The notes: generated from the sequence alone by a model not told the origin. Positions 47,239 through 56,450 are shown, counted from the stretch's first letter. The stretch: 64,000 bases of DNA from Pseudohongiella nitratireducens (GCF_001642735.1 NZ_LWHM01000034.1:195152-259151), one strand, 5' to 3'. Program-made: numbers and translations.

Positions 47239-48273
47239 ATGAAACGTTTTACCAAATCACTGCTGGCGGTTGCGCTGGTAACCATGGGCGGCGCTGCACA
47301 GGCACAGCAGACAGTTGCCACCCTGCCTTCCGACTGGGAAGGCACCTACAACCTGACCTTCTCGGCCAATGCGGATGCCTCTGTTGTACTTTTACCCACT
47401 GGCACACAGGTCTCTGCCGTATTTACCGCTGATGGCACCCTCTGTATCGCTGACCACCTGCTGACCAACCCGGTCGTTGAAAGCAGCAGCACCGCCGAAG
47501 CCAACTATCGCGTACCCGCCCTGGACCTGCAACTGATGGTCTCCAACATCAATGGCGATTTCAACGAAATTAATGTGTTGACCGAAGTCGACGGCACAGA
47601 CGCTGATGCCGAGTTCCTGGGTCAGTTCACCGGCTCTAAAACAAGCACGGATACCACCTGCGGCGCGCTGGGCAGCACACCACCAGACATGAGCAAAATT
47701 GCCGAGCTGATTGAACTGGCAGAAGAACAGTACGCCTCCCTGTTCCCGGCCATGACCACCACGGGTGCTTTCCAGATTATTGACGGCTATGTGGCCCGAG
47801 GCTATGCCAGCACCGGCATCCATATTGGCATCAAGGACGGCACTGTCTATGTTGTGGGTGGCGAATTCGGCAGCAGCCCGGTCAGCATTGGCACCATTGC
47901 CAACACCATCGCCCAACTGACTGGCGGCATACCGGACGTGGAAGAGCCTGTGGTTGAAGTCCCTGAAGGTGACTTTGATCTGACACTAGCAGGCACTGTA
48001 TCCACTATGGGCATTTCTGCGGAGTTCCCCACAACCACTATCGAAAACATTCCGGCACCAGGTGAAGATGATATCGACAATCTCGAAGACTACATTCGGG
48101 ATGCCTTTGAAGAACAACTGGATACCTCCACGATGGCTGATTTCCAGGTTAGTGAGGTCAGTGTCAGTAATGACCGTGTCTTCTTCCGTGCCCAGTTCTC
48201 AGCACAAACAACGCAAAGTGGCTTTACTGTCACCTCCAGCTACAACATCACATACGAGTATATCCGTAACTAA
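47239..48273 (+). CDS. Secreted protein of unknown function with a YxxTGxxxG/VYxxGG module
   Basis: 344 residues from the ATG at 47239, which has GGGAG 8 nt upstream; the frame opens earlier at a GTG without SD. Signal peptide ends GGAAQAQQ. An N-terminal beta-rich domain with two Cys (LCIAD, TTCGAL) is followed by a module (about 165-235) with LFPAMTTTGAF, GYVARGYASTGIHIGIKDG and VYVVGGEFGSSPVSIG. This resembles a short domain I have seen in many secreted proteins of marine gammaproteobacteria. A Val/Glu/Pro linker then leads to a C-terminal beta domain with repeated VSxxNDRVFFRAQF. Function unknown. A strong terminator follows. Confidence 0.8.
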   Translation: MKRFTKSLLAVALVTMGGAAQAQQTVATLPSDWEGTYNLTFSANADASVVLLPTGTQVSAVFTADGTLCIADHLLTNPVVESSSTAEANYRVPALDLQLMVSNINGDFNEINVLTEVDGTDADAEFLGQFTGSKTSTDTTCGALGSTPPDMSKIAELIELAEEQYASLFPAMTTTGAFQIIDGYVARGYASTGIHIGIKDGTVYVVGGEFGSSPVSIGTIANTIAQLTGGIPDVEEPVVEVPEGDFDLTLAGTVSTMGISAEFPTTTIENIPAPGEDDIDNLEDYIRDAFEEQLDTSTMADFQVSEVSVSNDRVFFRAQFSAQTTQSGFTVTSSYNITYEYIRN

Positions 48274-48328
48274 GCACTGAAAAAGTCAGCCATCGACAGA
48301 GGGATTTGTCGGTGCACCTTTGACCCAG

Positions 48329-48359
48329 GGCCGGTACCAGTCAGTACCGGCCTTTTTTT
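48329..48359 (+). terminator. Intrinsic terminator after the 47.2 kb secreted protein gene
   Basis: Perfect 9-bp stem GGCCGGTAC / GTACCGGCC, 6-nt loop, then seven T. Confidence 0.92.
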
Positions 48360-48419
48360 ATTGCCATGGCCACGTTATTCTAGCTGCACCTTATCAGTGA
48401 CAGCGCAGTAGACCATAAC

Positions 48420-48836
48420 ATGATCAAACAAATCGTTATTACCGCCATGGGCACTTTAATGTTGTCCTTCATCGCCCTGGCTCAGAGTGAACAGTATGAT
48501 ATTACCGGAGACTGGCAAGGCGAACTGGACGCCGCGCGATATGAACCGATACCTGTCGTGTTGCATATTCACCCCTCAACCGAACAGACTGGCGAGTTAA
48601 CAGGGTCGCTGGATTTTCCCAGCCAGTATCGCACCGGATTGCCAATCGGCGCTATCCGCATCAATGGCAGCAACGTCAGCATTATGCTCACTTCAGTACA
48701 GGCCGAGTTTTACGGTGAACTCACCCTGGATGAGAGCGGTCAGCACGTCTTGTCCATGCAGGGAGACTGGAGCCAGGCCGGTGAACATGTTCCACTGGAA
48801 TTAACCCGACAAACAACCGAGGAGACGGCGCAATGA
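48420..48836 (+). CDS. Small exported protein with a stand-alone GDWQGxLD-type beta domain
   Basis: 138 residues with a signal peptide ending FIALAQS. The mature sequence ([71 protein letters not shown]) closely follows the beta-rich domain that often sits in front of serine-hydrolase or alpha/beta-hydrolase domains in secreted proteins; here the hydrolase is absent. Role unknown, possibly ligand binding. Its TGA overlaps the ATG of gloA (ATGA), so the two are translationally coupled. Confidence 0.75.
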   Translation: MIKQIVITAMGTLMLSFIALAQSEQYDITGDWQGELDAARYEPIPVVLHIHPSTEQTGELTGSLDFPSQYRTGLPIGAIRINGSNVSIMLTSVQAEFYGELTLDESGQHVLSMQGDWSQAGEHVPLELTRQTTEETAQ

Positions 48837-49252
48837 AGTATCTGCACACCATGGTCCGGGTCAGCGACCTGGACGCCTCACTGGACTTTTACCGCAACAA
48901 ACTGGGTATGAAGGAAGTGACCCGCCGGGACAATGACAAGGGACGATTTACCCTGGTATTTCTGGCCGCCCCGGGTGACGAAGATGCGCAGATCGAACTG
49001 ACCTATAACTGGGATCCGGAAGAGTACGGAGAAGGCCGTAATTTCGGGCACCTGGCATATCGTGTAGAGAATATTTATCAGCTTTGCGAACAGCTTCAGC
49101 AGCAAGGTGTGACTATTAATCGTCCACCGCGCGACGGCCGCATGGCGTTTATCCGTTCGCCAGACAACATCTCCATCGAATTACTGCAGGCCGGTGACCC
49201 ATTACCCCAGCAGGAACCCTGGGCCAGCATGGAAAATACCGGAACGTGGTAA
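48833..49252 (+). CDS. gloA: Lactoylglutathione lyase (glyoxalase I)
   Basis: 139 residues. Vicinal-oxygen-chelate fold; all four metal ligands are visible: His5 (YLHTM), Glu in IELTYNW, His in FGHLAY and Glu in SIELLQ. It isomerises the methylglyoxal-glutathione hemithioacetal to S-lactoylglutathione in the cytosol. The short length without the loop insertions of the eukaryotic type fits the Ni/Co-dependent bacterial class. Overlaps the upstream gene by 4 nt. Confidence 0.96.
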   Translation: MKYLHTMVRVSDLDASLDFYRNKLGMKEVTRRDNDKGRFTLVFLAAPGDEDAQIELTYNWDPEEYGEGRNFGHLAYRVENIYQLCEQLQQQGVTINRPPRDGRMAFIRSPDNISIELLQAGDPLPQQEPWASMENTGTW

Positions 49253-49365
49253 CAGCAGCTGTGATCATGCAGCTTCTTGCCTGAGCCTGTTTCGCGCTTG
49301 AGACAGACTCTGTGCTCGTTTATGATTGCGTCCTTCATCAGATGCAGCGCGAAAGAGGGTCAGGC

Positions 49366-50250
49366 ATGCAATTACTCGACGGAAAACTCACCTCCGAACA
49401 AATCAAACAGGAAATCGCCGAACAGGTTGCCGATATCAAGGCAGCCGGCAAGCGTGCCCCCCACCTGGCCGCTATTCTGGTTGGCGATGACGGGGCCAGT
49501 GAAACCTATGTGAACAACAAGGTACTGGACTGCAAGCAGGTCGGTTTTGAGTCTACCCTGATTCGTCTGCCCGACTCCGTCTCTGAAGATGAACTGATGG
49601 GCGAGATTGATAAACTGAACAACGATGACAACATCGACGGTTTCATCGTTCAGGTACCTCTGCCAAAGCACATCGATGAAACTCGCGTGACGCTGAGTAT
49701 TGACCCGGCGAAAGATGTTGACGGTTTTTCACCAGCCAGCGTCGGCCGTATGTGTCTGGGTCTGCCTACGTTTATCTCTGCTACACCTAATGGTGTGATG
49801 GAGCTGTTGAAACGCTATAACGTGGATACCAGTGGCAAACACTGTGTGGTTGTCGGTCGCAGCCATATTGTTGGCACGCCAATGTCCATCCTGATGTCCC
49901 GCAACACCAATCCGGGAAATGCCACTGTGACGCTGGTACACAGCCGCACACAGAATATGGAAGAGATTTGCCGCAGCGCAGACATCCTGATTGTTGCTAT
50001 TGGCAAGGCTGAGTTCGTCACTGCAGATCTGGTCAAGCCAGGTGCCGTGGTCATCGATGTGGGTATTACCCGTGTCGACGATGCCAGCCGTCCGAAAGGC
50101 TTCCGGCTGGCGGGGGATGTTGATTTTGCTTCTGTCAGCGAGAAGTGCAGCTATATTACCCCAGTTCCTGGCGGTGTTGGCCCGATGACTCGCGCCTCGT
50201 TGCTGCAAAATACCCTGAAAGCCTGGCAAATGCGTCAGCAAGAGGCTTAA
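49366..50250 (+). CDS. folD: Bifunctional methylenetetrahydrofolate dehydrogenase/cyclohydrolase FolD
   Basis: 294 residues from the ATG at 49366 (GAGGG upstream); the longer frame begins with GTG at 49312 and adds no conserved sequence. Key sites: [16 protein letters not shown] with the catalytic Lys, [21 protein letters not shown], the NADP-binding [10 protein letters not shown] and the C-terminal [15 protein letters not shown]. It interconverts 5,10-methylene-, methenyl- and 10-formyl-THF. The usual PCTPxG motif reads SATPNG, a tolerated change. Single gene with its own upstream gap. Confidence 0.96.
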   Translation: MQLLDGKLTSEQIKQEIAEQVADIKAAGKRAPHLAAILVGDDGASETYVNNKVLDCKQVGFESTLIRLPDSVSEDELMGEIDKLNNDDNIDGFIVQVPLPKHIDETRVTLSIDPAKDVDGFSPASVGRMCLGLPTFISATPNGVMELLKRYNVDTSGKHCVVVGRSHIVGTPMSILMSRNTNPGNATVTLVHSRTQNMEEICRSADILIVAIGKAEFVTADLVKPGAVVIDVGITRVDDASRPKGFRLAGDVDFASVSEKCSYITPVPGGVGPMTRASLLQNTLKAWQMRQQEA

Positions 50251-50300
50251 TGCCGGTATCTTTTTTGGCCCTGCTCCACCGACCCTGAAGGGAAGTCATC

Positions 50301-51506
50301 ATGTTTGATCAGCTCAGCTCGCTACCGCCCGATCCCATACTCGGCCTGATGGCCGCCTATCGTGCCGACAGCAACCCCAACAAGATTGATCTGGGTGTTG
50401 GCGTCTATAAGGATGAAACCGGCACGACACCGGTCATGAAAGCGGTCAAGGCAGCTGAAAGCCGGCTGTTGTCTACCCAGAACAGTAAAGCGTATGTCGG
50501 ACCTGTGGGCCTGGATACGTTCAATGACTCAGTCGCTGAACTGGTCTTTGGCAAAGAACTGACACGCAAACTCGGTGCCCGACGAGTGACTTTCCAGACC
50601 CCGGGCGGTTGTGGCGGGTTACGGCTGGCGGCCGAATTTATTCAGCGCATTAAACCCGGCTCGCGCATTCTGGTCAGTGACCCGACCTGGGCCAACCATG
50701 TGCCTCTGCTAGGCGATGCCGGGCTGGAGATTGAGACTTACCCTTATTATGATCGCGGCTGCCACAGCATCCGCTTTGATGAAATGATGGCTGTACTGGC
50801 CAATGCCGGGCCGAATGATCTGGTCCTGCTTCACGGCTGCTGCCATAACCCCTGTGGCGCTGACCTGACAACTGAACAATGGCAAGCCGTAGCAACCCTC
50901 GCTGACAAGAACGGCTTTATTCCGTTTATCGACCTGGCCTACCACGGTCTGGGTGACGGGCTGGATGAGGACGCATACGGGCTGCGGCTACTGGCAGAAA
51001 CGGTACCGGAAATGATTGTCGTCAATTCCTGTTCCAAGAACTTCGGCCTCTACCGTGAGCGCACCGGCGGCCTGAGCATCATCACGACCAGCGAGCAAAG
51101 CAGCCGTGCAGCCGCCAGCCAGGTGGCCGCTATCGCCCGCGGCATTTACTCAATGCCACCGGATCATGGCGCCTCAGTCGTGGCTGAAATCCTGCAGGAT
51201 GACACTTTGAGACAACAGTGGGACAACGAGCTTCGCGAAGTCAGGCAGCGAATCAATGCCTTGCGCTCGCAACTGGTCACCGCTCTGAAAGCACGCCAGG
51301 TGGCAGAAGACTTCAGTTTCATCGAGCGAGAGAAAGGCATGTTCTCATTTCTGGGCTTGAGTGTTGCCCAGGTGCAAACACTGGTTACGGATTATTCAGT
51401 CTATCTGGTAGACTCAAGTCGTATCAATGTTGCAGGTATCAATAACAGCAACATTGACTACCTGGCTGATGCTATCGCCAATGTTGTGGCATCACCGTCA
51501 GCCTGA
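50301..51506 (+). CDS. tyrB: Aromatic amino acid / aspartate aminotransferase (class I, AspC/TyrB type)
   Basis: 401 residues, family Ia fold. The N-terminal LSSLPPDPILGLMAAYRAD and LGVGVYKDETGTTPVMKAVK match AspC/TyrB. The PLP lysine is in SCSKNFGLYRERTGG; TPGGCGGLRLAAEF, DPTWANH and FIDLAYHGLGDG bind cofactor. The usual NPTG reads NPCG in GCCHNPCGADL. Whether it prefers aromatic or dicarboxylic substrates is not decidable by eye; the DAHP synthase gene nearby on the other strand makes the aromatic role attractive. The ATG follows GGGAAG. Confidence 0.9.
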   Translation: MFDQLSSLPPDPILGLMAAYRADSNPNKIDLGVGVYKDETGTTPVMKAVKAAESRLLSTQNSKAYVGPVGLDTFNDSVAELVFGKELTRKLGARRVTFQTPGGCGGLRLAAEFIQRIKPGSRILVSDPTWANHVPLLGDAGLEIETYPYYDRGCHSIRFDEMMAVLANAGPNDLVLLHGCCHNPCGADLTTEQWQAVATLADKNGFIPFIDLAYHGLGDGLDEDAYGLRLLAETVPEMIVVNSCSKNFGLYRERTGGLSIITTSEQSSRAAASQVAAIARGIYSMPPDHGASVVAEILQDDTLRQQWDNELREVRQRINALRSQLVTALKARQVAEDFSFIEREKGMFSFLGLSVAQVQTLVTDYSVYLVDSSRINVAGINNSNIDYLADAIANVVASPSA

Positions 51507-51514
51507 AGGTTAAT

Positions 51515-51535
51515 CAGGGCCTGCCGCAGGCCCTG
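51515..51535 (+). terminator. Hairpin after the aminotransferase gene (terminator-like, no T run)
   Basis: Perfect 9-bp stem CAGGGCCTG / CAGGCCCTG with a 3-nt loop, 9 nt past the stop codon. No T tract follows, so it may be an mRNA 3' hairpin or need Rho. Confidence 0.45.
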
Positions 51536-51603
51536 GAAAGGTGTTGCAAGACAACCTTGCAAATGTAGCCGAGAAGTCATTGTGAAGTAGCCGAGGCGCA
51601 GTT

Positions 51604-51711
51604 ATGGATCAGAAAGACCGCACCACCACGCTAAACCTGGCAATTGCCATCAGCAGTATTGTCGCTGGCGCCATGTTATTGCTGGTCGTATCAACCCTGC
51701 TCAGCAGTTGA
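51604..51711 (+). CDS. Candidate 35-residue single-pass membrane protein
   Basis: Reads MDQKDRTTTLNLAIAISSIV followed by AGAMLLLVVSTLLSS: a charged N-terminus and one hydrophobic segment of ~22 residues. GAGG lies 8 nt before the ATG. Its last 21 nt overlap the 3' end of the DAHP synthase gene on the other strand. I know no family of this kind. Small single-helix proteins often modulate membrane partners, but no partner is indicated. The start, SD and helix are all consistent; expression is unproven. Confidence 0.5.
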   Translation: MDQKDRTTTLNLAIAISSIVAGAMLLLVVSTLLSS

Positions 51712-52782
51712 ATGACGCTTTTTCAGGGCAGGCCCCACCCGCTCTGACAGCTTGCGCAACGCCACCTCTGTGGTCTCCCAATCAATACAGGCATCGGTAA
51801 TTGACACACCATACTTTATGGAGTCCAGGTCGTCCGGAATCGGCTGGTTGCCTGCATTAATATGGCTCTCCACCATGACACCAATGATTGAACGATTCCC
51901 CTGTTCAATTTGTTCTGCCACATTATCCAGTACCTCAAGCTGCAGTTCATGCTGTTTGCGCGAGTTACCGTGGCTACAGTCAATCATGATATTTGGACGT
52001 ATTGCCGCTTTTTCCAGCGCAGCCTCGCAGGCTTCTACATGAGGCTTTTCATAGTTCGGCTCTGAACCACCGCGCAGAATGACATGACAATGCGGGTTAC
52101 CTGAGGTGCGAAAAGCAGCAACCTTGCCCTCTTCTGTCACGCTGATAAAAGTGTTGATCGCTGACGCAGCACGAATGGCGTTAACGGCAACTGTCAGCGA
52201 GCCATCAGTGCTGTTCTTAAAACCGACCGCGGAGGATATGCCAGACGACAGTTTCCGATGAGTCGGCGATTCGGTGGTACGGGCGCCGATTGCTGTCCAG
52301 CTCACCAGATCCTGCAAATATTGCGGTGAAATCAGGTCCAGCGCTTCAATACCGATAGGCAGACCCAGCGCATTGATATCCAGCATGAGTTGACGCCCCA
52401 TCTTCAGACCATCGGCAATCCGGTGACTGCCATCCAGGTAAGGGTCATAGATCAATCCCTCCCAGCCGACAGTTGTCCGAGGTTTCTCAAAATAGACACG
52501 CATGACGATCTTCAGTGAGTCACCAAGCTCTTCGGCCAGTGGCTGCAACTTTCTGGCATAATCCATGGCCAGTGCAGGATCATGAATGGAGCAAGGGCCT
52601 ACCACAACTATCAGGCGATGGTCTTCACCATCCAGTATCCCTTTCACCGCACGATGTCCTTCCAATACGGTCTGCATTGCCTTGCCCTGCAGCGGCATCG
52701 CCTGCTTCAGCTCAGTCGGCGTAGGGAGTAACTCGCTACTGATGATGTGGAGATTATCAACTTCTGTATGTGTATCAGTCAT
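51691..52782 (-). CDS. aroG: 3-deoxy-7-phosphoheptulonate (DAHP) synthase, class I
   Basis: 363 residues from the ATG at 52782, which has AGGA 8 nt before it and overlaps the murJ stop codon (ATGA). A longer frame upstream runs inside murJ and is not homologous. Family sites: VVGPCSIHDP, MRVYFEKPRTTVGWEG, GARTTESPTHRKLSSG, CHVILRGG and MIDCSHGNSRK, with the metal-binding Cys, His, Glu and Asp of type I-alpha enzymes. It condenses PEP and erythrose-4-phosphate, the first shikimate step. Which aromatic amino acid inhibits it cannot be told from these residues; the symbol stands for the AroF/G/H group. Confidence 0.94.
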   Translation of the reverse strand: MTDTHTEVDNLHIISSELLPTPTELKQAMPLQGKAMQTVLEGHRAVKGILDGEDHRLIVVVGPCSIHDPALAMDYARKLQPLAEELGDSLKIVMRVYFEKPRTTVGWEGLIYDPYLDGSHRIADGLKMGRQLMLDINALGLPIGIEALDLISPQYLQDLVSWTAIGARTTESPTHRKLSSGISSAVGFKNSTDGSLTVAVNAIRAASAINTFISVTEEGKVAAFRTSGNPHCHVILRGGSEPNYEKPHVEACEAALEKAAIRPNIMIDCSHGNSRKQHELQLEVLDNVAEQIEQGNRSIIGVMVESHINAGNQPIPDDLDSIKYGVSITDACIDWETTEVALRKLSERVGPALKKRHSTAEQG

Positions 52783-54401
52783 ATCGTTTTCCTGAATTGT
52801 GCTGGGCGCATACCACAAATGCCCAATGCCATAGCATAAACCAGCAACCCTCCCAGACATAACCCGGCCAGGGATAAAACTTGTTGCCCGACTGGCCAGA
52901 GTAGCCACTCCTGCCAGTCGCCTCGGAAATAGAGCAGAAACACGGCCAGGGCAAGGTTCGCCGCCAGTAACTGGCTACCAAAACGCGCCCAGCCCGGTTG
53001 TCCACGAAAAACCTGCCGCTGCCGAAGCCCCCAGAATAGCAGGCCAGCATTAAGAAAGGCGGCAATCGAAGTCGCCAGCGCCAGCCCGGTGTGGGCCATA
53101 TCCAGCACAAACACCAGCAACACATTCAGTACCATATTGCTGACCATGGCAATAACGCCTATGCGAACTGGCGTTTTGGTGTCCTGTCGGGCATGGAAAC
53201 CAGGAACCAGGACTTTAATGGCCATAAACGCAATCAACCCCAGGGAGTAGGCCCGGAGACTACTTGTGACCTGCACGACATCCGAAGCCAAAAAGCTGTC
53301 ACTGGAAAACAGGGTGATAATCACCGGTTGAGCAATCAACATCAACGCCAGGGCGGCGGGCACGGCAATCAAAATCACCAGACGCAGCCCCCAGTCCAGC
53401 AATGCGGCAAATTCGTCAGCCGACTTTTCTGCATGCCGCCGGGAAAGGCTGGGCAGCACCACTGTAGCAATGGCTACCGCAAAAATACCCAGCGGCAAGT
53501 CCATCAGGCGCTCTGAAAAATACAGCCAGGAAACACTGCCACTGACCAGCAAAGATGCGATAAAGGTATCGAACAGCAAATTAATCTGGCTGACAGAAAC
53601 ACCAAACATCGCCGGGATCATCAAGGAGATAATACGCGTTACCCCTTCATGCCCTTTGACCCAGCGAGGCCTTGGCATCAACTGCATACGTAGCAGGAAT
53701 GGCAGCTGAAACAGCAACTGGCTGATACCGGCAATCATCACCCCCCAGGCCAGGGCAATTTCAGGCTGCTGAAAATAGGAGCTCAGCAACAGCGCTGAGG
53801 CAATCAACGACATATTCAACAGCGCCGGTGTCACTGCCGGTATGGCAAACCGGTCATAGCTGTTCAGGATTGCGCCAGCGAATGCTGTCATTGAGATCAA
53901 GAAAAGATAGGGAAAATTGATGCGCAGCATGCGCACAAACAGGTCAAATTTTTCTGGATCATCAGTGAACCCCCAAGCGATAGGCAAGGCAATCCAGGGG
54001 GCTGCCACTACCACCAGTGCCGTCAACAGCAGCAACGTGGTTCCAAGTGACGAGGCTACCGCATCGATCAGAAGACGGACATCTGTGTGCGAACGATTAC
54101 TGCGATATTCAGAAAGGACCGGGACAAAGGCCTGGTTAAAGGCGCCTTCGGCAAACAGGCGGCGTAAAAAATTGGGGATTTTAAAAGCCAGAAAAAACGC
54201 ATCAGCACCGTCTCCGGGCCCGAATACCCGCGCCAGCACGATATCCCGGACCAGGCCGAGAATCCGTGATACACCCGTCATACTGCTGGTTATCAAACCA
54301 GAGCGAAGCAGGCCACCCTTACGAGGCTTACGCGGCTTGCCCTGTTTCTCCCCGCTATCCGTTGATGCCGGGGTATCCTTCTCATTTTGCTTCAAACTCA
54401 A
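52779..54401 (-). CDS. murJ: Lipid II flippase MurJ (MviN)
   Basis: 540 residues with about 14 membrane helices. The N-terminal GVSRILGLVRDIVLARVFG, then FKIPNFLRRLFAEGAFNQAFVPV, is the MurJ hallmark, including conserved Arg residues of the cation-lined cavity. It moves lipid II to the periplasmic side for peptidoglycan synthesis. The start is TTG with AGGA 7 nt upstream and no ATG until residue 41; a basic N-terminal extension of ~28 residues precedes the usual start. Instead of the common rpsT-murJ-ribF-ileS order, it is followed by DAHP synthase with a 4-nt overlap. Confidence 0.95.
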   Translation of the reverse strand: MSLKQNEKDTPASTDSGEKQGKPRKPRKGGLLRSGLITSSMTGVSRILGLVRDIVLARVFGPGDGADAFFLAFKIPNFLRRLFAEGAFNQAFVPVLSEYRSNRSHTDVRLLIDAVASSLGTTLLLLTALVVVAAPWIALPIAWGFTDDPEKFDLFVRMLRINFPYLFLISMTAFAGAILNSYDRFAIPAVTPALLNMSLIASALLLSSYFQQPEIALAWGVMIAGISQLLFQLPFLLRMQLMPRPRWVKGHEGVTRIISLMIPAMFGVSVSQINLLFDTFIASLLVSGSVSWLYFSERLMDLPLGIFAVAIATVVLPSLSRRHAEKSADEFAALLDWGLRLVILIAVPAALALMLIAQPVIITLFSSDSFLASDVVQVTSSLRAYSLGLIAFMAIKVLVPGFHARQDTKTPVRIGVIAMVSNMVLNVLLVFVLDMAHTGLALATSIAAFLNAGLLFWGLRQRQVFRGQPGWARFGSQLLAANLALAVFLLYFRGDWQEWLLWPVGQQVLSLAGLCLGGLLVYAMALGICGMRPAQFRKTI

Positions 54402-54499
54402 AGCTCTGTCCTGTAATCTTTAGCGCTGGCGGCATGGCCAAACGGGTCACCCACATTATCGCATCATGCCCTGACAAAACGAACGGTAAAACAACAACA

Positions 54500-55771
54500 A
54501 TGATGAATCATTCAGCAAATCAACGTGTGAACGTAACCCGGCGCCTGCGTGCCATCGGCCCCGGTCTGATTATGGCCTCTGCTGCGGTCGGTGCCTCCCA
54601 CCTGGTGGCATCAACCCAGTCCGGCGCCTTGTTTGGCTGGCAACTGCTGTGGCTGATCCTGCTGGTCAACCTGCTCAAATATCCCTTCTTCCGTTTCGGT
54701 GTGCAATACACACTGAAAAACAATGAAAGCCTGCTTGAAGGATACCTGCGGCAGGGGCGTGGCTGGCTGCAAGCCTTCACTGCGCTGAACCTGTTTGCAG
54801 CGGTCGTGAACACAGCCGGGGTGCTTTTGTTGACGGCCAGTCTGTTGCAATATTTCATTCCCGGACAGGTTTCGTTGACGTTACTTTGCTGGCTGTTACT
54901 GGCAGGCTGCCTGCTGATACTGCTGGCCGGTCATTATCGGGTCCTGGACGGCTTGTCACGGGCGCTGATGCTTACCCTGACTGTCTGCTCATTTATTGCG
55001 TTATTTATCGCCTGGCGCAATGGCAGCTCCGCTCCGGCGGATTTCGTCAGCCCTTCTCCCTGGCAGCTGTCTGCGCTGGCCTTTATCGTGGCGACACTGG
55101 GCTGGATGCCAGTACCCATTGAATTGTCAGCAATCAATTCTGTGTGGTTACGCTCTAAACAGAAACTGGCTCAGGTCAGTGAAGCTGACGGCCTGTTCGA
55201 TTTCAACCTTGGCTATATCGTAGCGGTGGTGCTGGCCGTTGTCTTCCTCTCATTGGGCGCTTTACTGCAACATGGCGTTAACCAGGAAATAGAACTGGCT
55301 GGTGCGGCTTTCGCTCAGCAACTGGTGTCTATGTACGCGGACACTATTGGCAGCTGGTCGCAACTGTTTATCGCATTCATCGCCTTCATGTGTATGTTTG
55401 GCACCACACTGGCTGTGCTGGACGGTTACGCTCGCACAATCGACCAGTCAATTCAGTTATTAAAGAGAGGAACCGCTGAAAACCCGGCTGACGATGCACC
55501 CCGCAGCAAGACCCTGCCTGCCTGGATTGTTGCTCAAGCGGCGATGGGGATGGCAGTTGTGCTGTTTTTCCAGTCGGCGTTAAGCCCAATGCTGAGCTTT
55601 GCGATGACCATGGCTTTTCTGACCACACCTTTTTTCGCCTGGCTGAATTTCAGCCTGGTCAGAGGAAGAGGTATTTCGAAGGGAATGAATGCGCTGGCAT
55701 GGACAGGTATTGTTTACCTGAGCGGCTTTAGTCTGCTATATCTGCTTTGGATCGTCTGGGGGCAAGCCTAG
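54500..55771 (+). CDS. NRAMP-related transporter lacking the canonical metal-binding motif
   Basis: 423 residues with about 11 membrane helices, matching the NRAMP fold at RRLRAIGPGLIMASAAVGASH in helix 1 and TLGWMPVPIELSAINS in helix 6. The DPGN metal motif of helix 1 reads GASH and the helix 6 MPH reads MPV, so two liganding residues of the Mn/Fe transporters are absent. Related uncharacterised proteins have a similar VG-SH helix 1. Transport of another ion or substrate is likely. The ATG at 54500 is chosen (a second follows directly); no strong SD exists and an ATG at 54434 is an alternative. Divergent from murJ. Confidence 0.8.
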   Translation: MMNHSANQRVNVTRRLRAIGPGLIMASAAVGASHLVASTQSGALFGWQLLWLILLVNLLKYPFFRFGVQYTLKNNESLLEGYLRQGRGWLQAFTALNLFAAVVNTAGVLLLTASLLQYFIPGQVSLTLLCWLLLAGCLLILLAGHYRVLDGLSRALMLTLTVCSFIALFIAWRNGSSAPADFVSPSPWQLSALAFIVATLGWMPVPIELSAINSVWLRSKQKLAQVSEADGLFDFNLGYIVAVVLAVVFLSLGALLQHGVNQEIELAGAAFAQQLVSMYADTIGSWSQLFIAFIAFMCMFGTTLAVLDGYARTIDQSIQLLKRGTAENPADDAPRSKTLPAWIVAQAAMGMAVVLFFQSALSPMLSFAMTMAFLTTPFFAWLNFSLVRGRGISKGMNALAWTGIVYLSGFSLLYLLWIVWGQA

Positions 55772-55798
55772 CCCCCAGATCGATTGGCATAAAGCGAT

Positions 55799-56275
55799 TT
55801 ATTTGTTGATAGCGCGTAGCATCCAGGCAGTCTTCTCATGGATGCGCATACGATCTGAAGCCAATGCAGCCGATGACTCATCATCGCCAGCTTCTGCCAC
55901 TTTAAGCACGTCACGACAGGTTTTCACAACCTGCTCATGGCCTTTGGTCAGTAAATCAACCATCGTTTTTGCATCAGGGACACCATCAACTTCTTCAATG
56001 GAGCTCAGTTTGGCAAATTCCTTGTACGTACCAGGTGCAGGCACATCAAGTGTTCGAATCCGCTCTGCAATTTCGTCCACGGCCGTCGCCAGCTCGGTGT
56101 AATGCTCTTCAAACATTAAATGCAATTCCCGAAACTGTGGCCCTTCCACGTTCCAGTGGAAATTATGAGTCTGCAAGTACAATGTGTATGAATCGGCCAA
56201 CAATCGTTTCAGCCCATCAGCGATACTATTGCGATCCGCTTGCTCGATACCGATATCAATCTTGCTCATAATCAT
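55799..56275 (-). CDS. dps: Dps-family DNA-binding ferritin-like protein
   Basis: 158 residues. Ferroxidase-site residues at the subunit interface are present: [17 protein letters not shown] with two His, and [10 protein letters not shown] with Asp and Glu. It forms a 12-mer that oxidises and stores iron with peroxide and protects DNA. The Lys-rich N-terminal tail of E. coli Dps is missing, so DNA binding is uncertain. ATGs at 56275 and 56269 both fit the SD AAGGAG. The gene points away from rpsT; an inverted repeat and a promoter lie in the shared 225-bp region. Confidence 0.94.
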   Translation of the reverse strand: MIMSKIDIGIEQADRNSIADGLKRLLADSYTLYLQTHNFHWNVEGPQFRELHLMFEEHYTELATAVDEIAERIRTLDVPAPGTYKEFAKLSSIEEVDGVPDAKTMVDLLTKGHEQVVKTCRDVLKVAEAGDDESSAALASDRMRIHEKTAWMLRAINK

Positions 56276-56391
56276 TCTGCTCCTTCAGTGTATTAACAGA
56301 AATCGGAGTATCCACAAAGCCATTGAACCCCGACTTGTGTTGATACCCACACCCAAAGCTTAACACAGGCAGAGAAATGACCAACCTTGAT

Positions 56392-56410
56392 CTATCAATC
56401 GTCATGATAG
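56392..56410. promoter_or_regulatory. Inverted repeat between dps and rpsT
   Basis: CTATCA-N7-TGATAG, a perfect 6-bp inverted repeat, 11 nt upstream of the rpsT -35 and 117 nt upstream of dps. It does not match the OxyR spacing. Possible operator, regulator unknown. Confidence 0.3.
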
Positions 56411-56421
56411 AGGTAATTTAC

Positions 56422-56450
56422 TTGACATCCCTTCTACTAAGCGGCATAGT
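56422..56450 (+). promoter_or_regulatory. Promoter of rpsT
   Basis: -35 TTGACA (consensus, 56422-56427), 17-nt spacer, -10 CATAGT (56445-56450, 4 of 6). Start near 56457, a ~44-nt leader. Confidence 0.6.

Noticed and set aside
54266-54499. N-terminal extension of the NRAMP-like frame into murJ
   Set aside because: Would overlap the start of murJ and has no SD; the translated part is Pro/Tyr/Cys-rich and unlike a transporter.
56392-56410. OxyR site for dps
   Set aside because: The inverted repeat has CTAT-N11-ATAG rather than the ATAG-N7-CTAT units of OxyR; kept only as an unassigned repeat.
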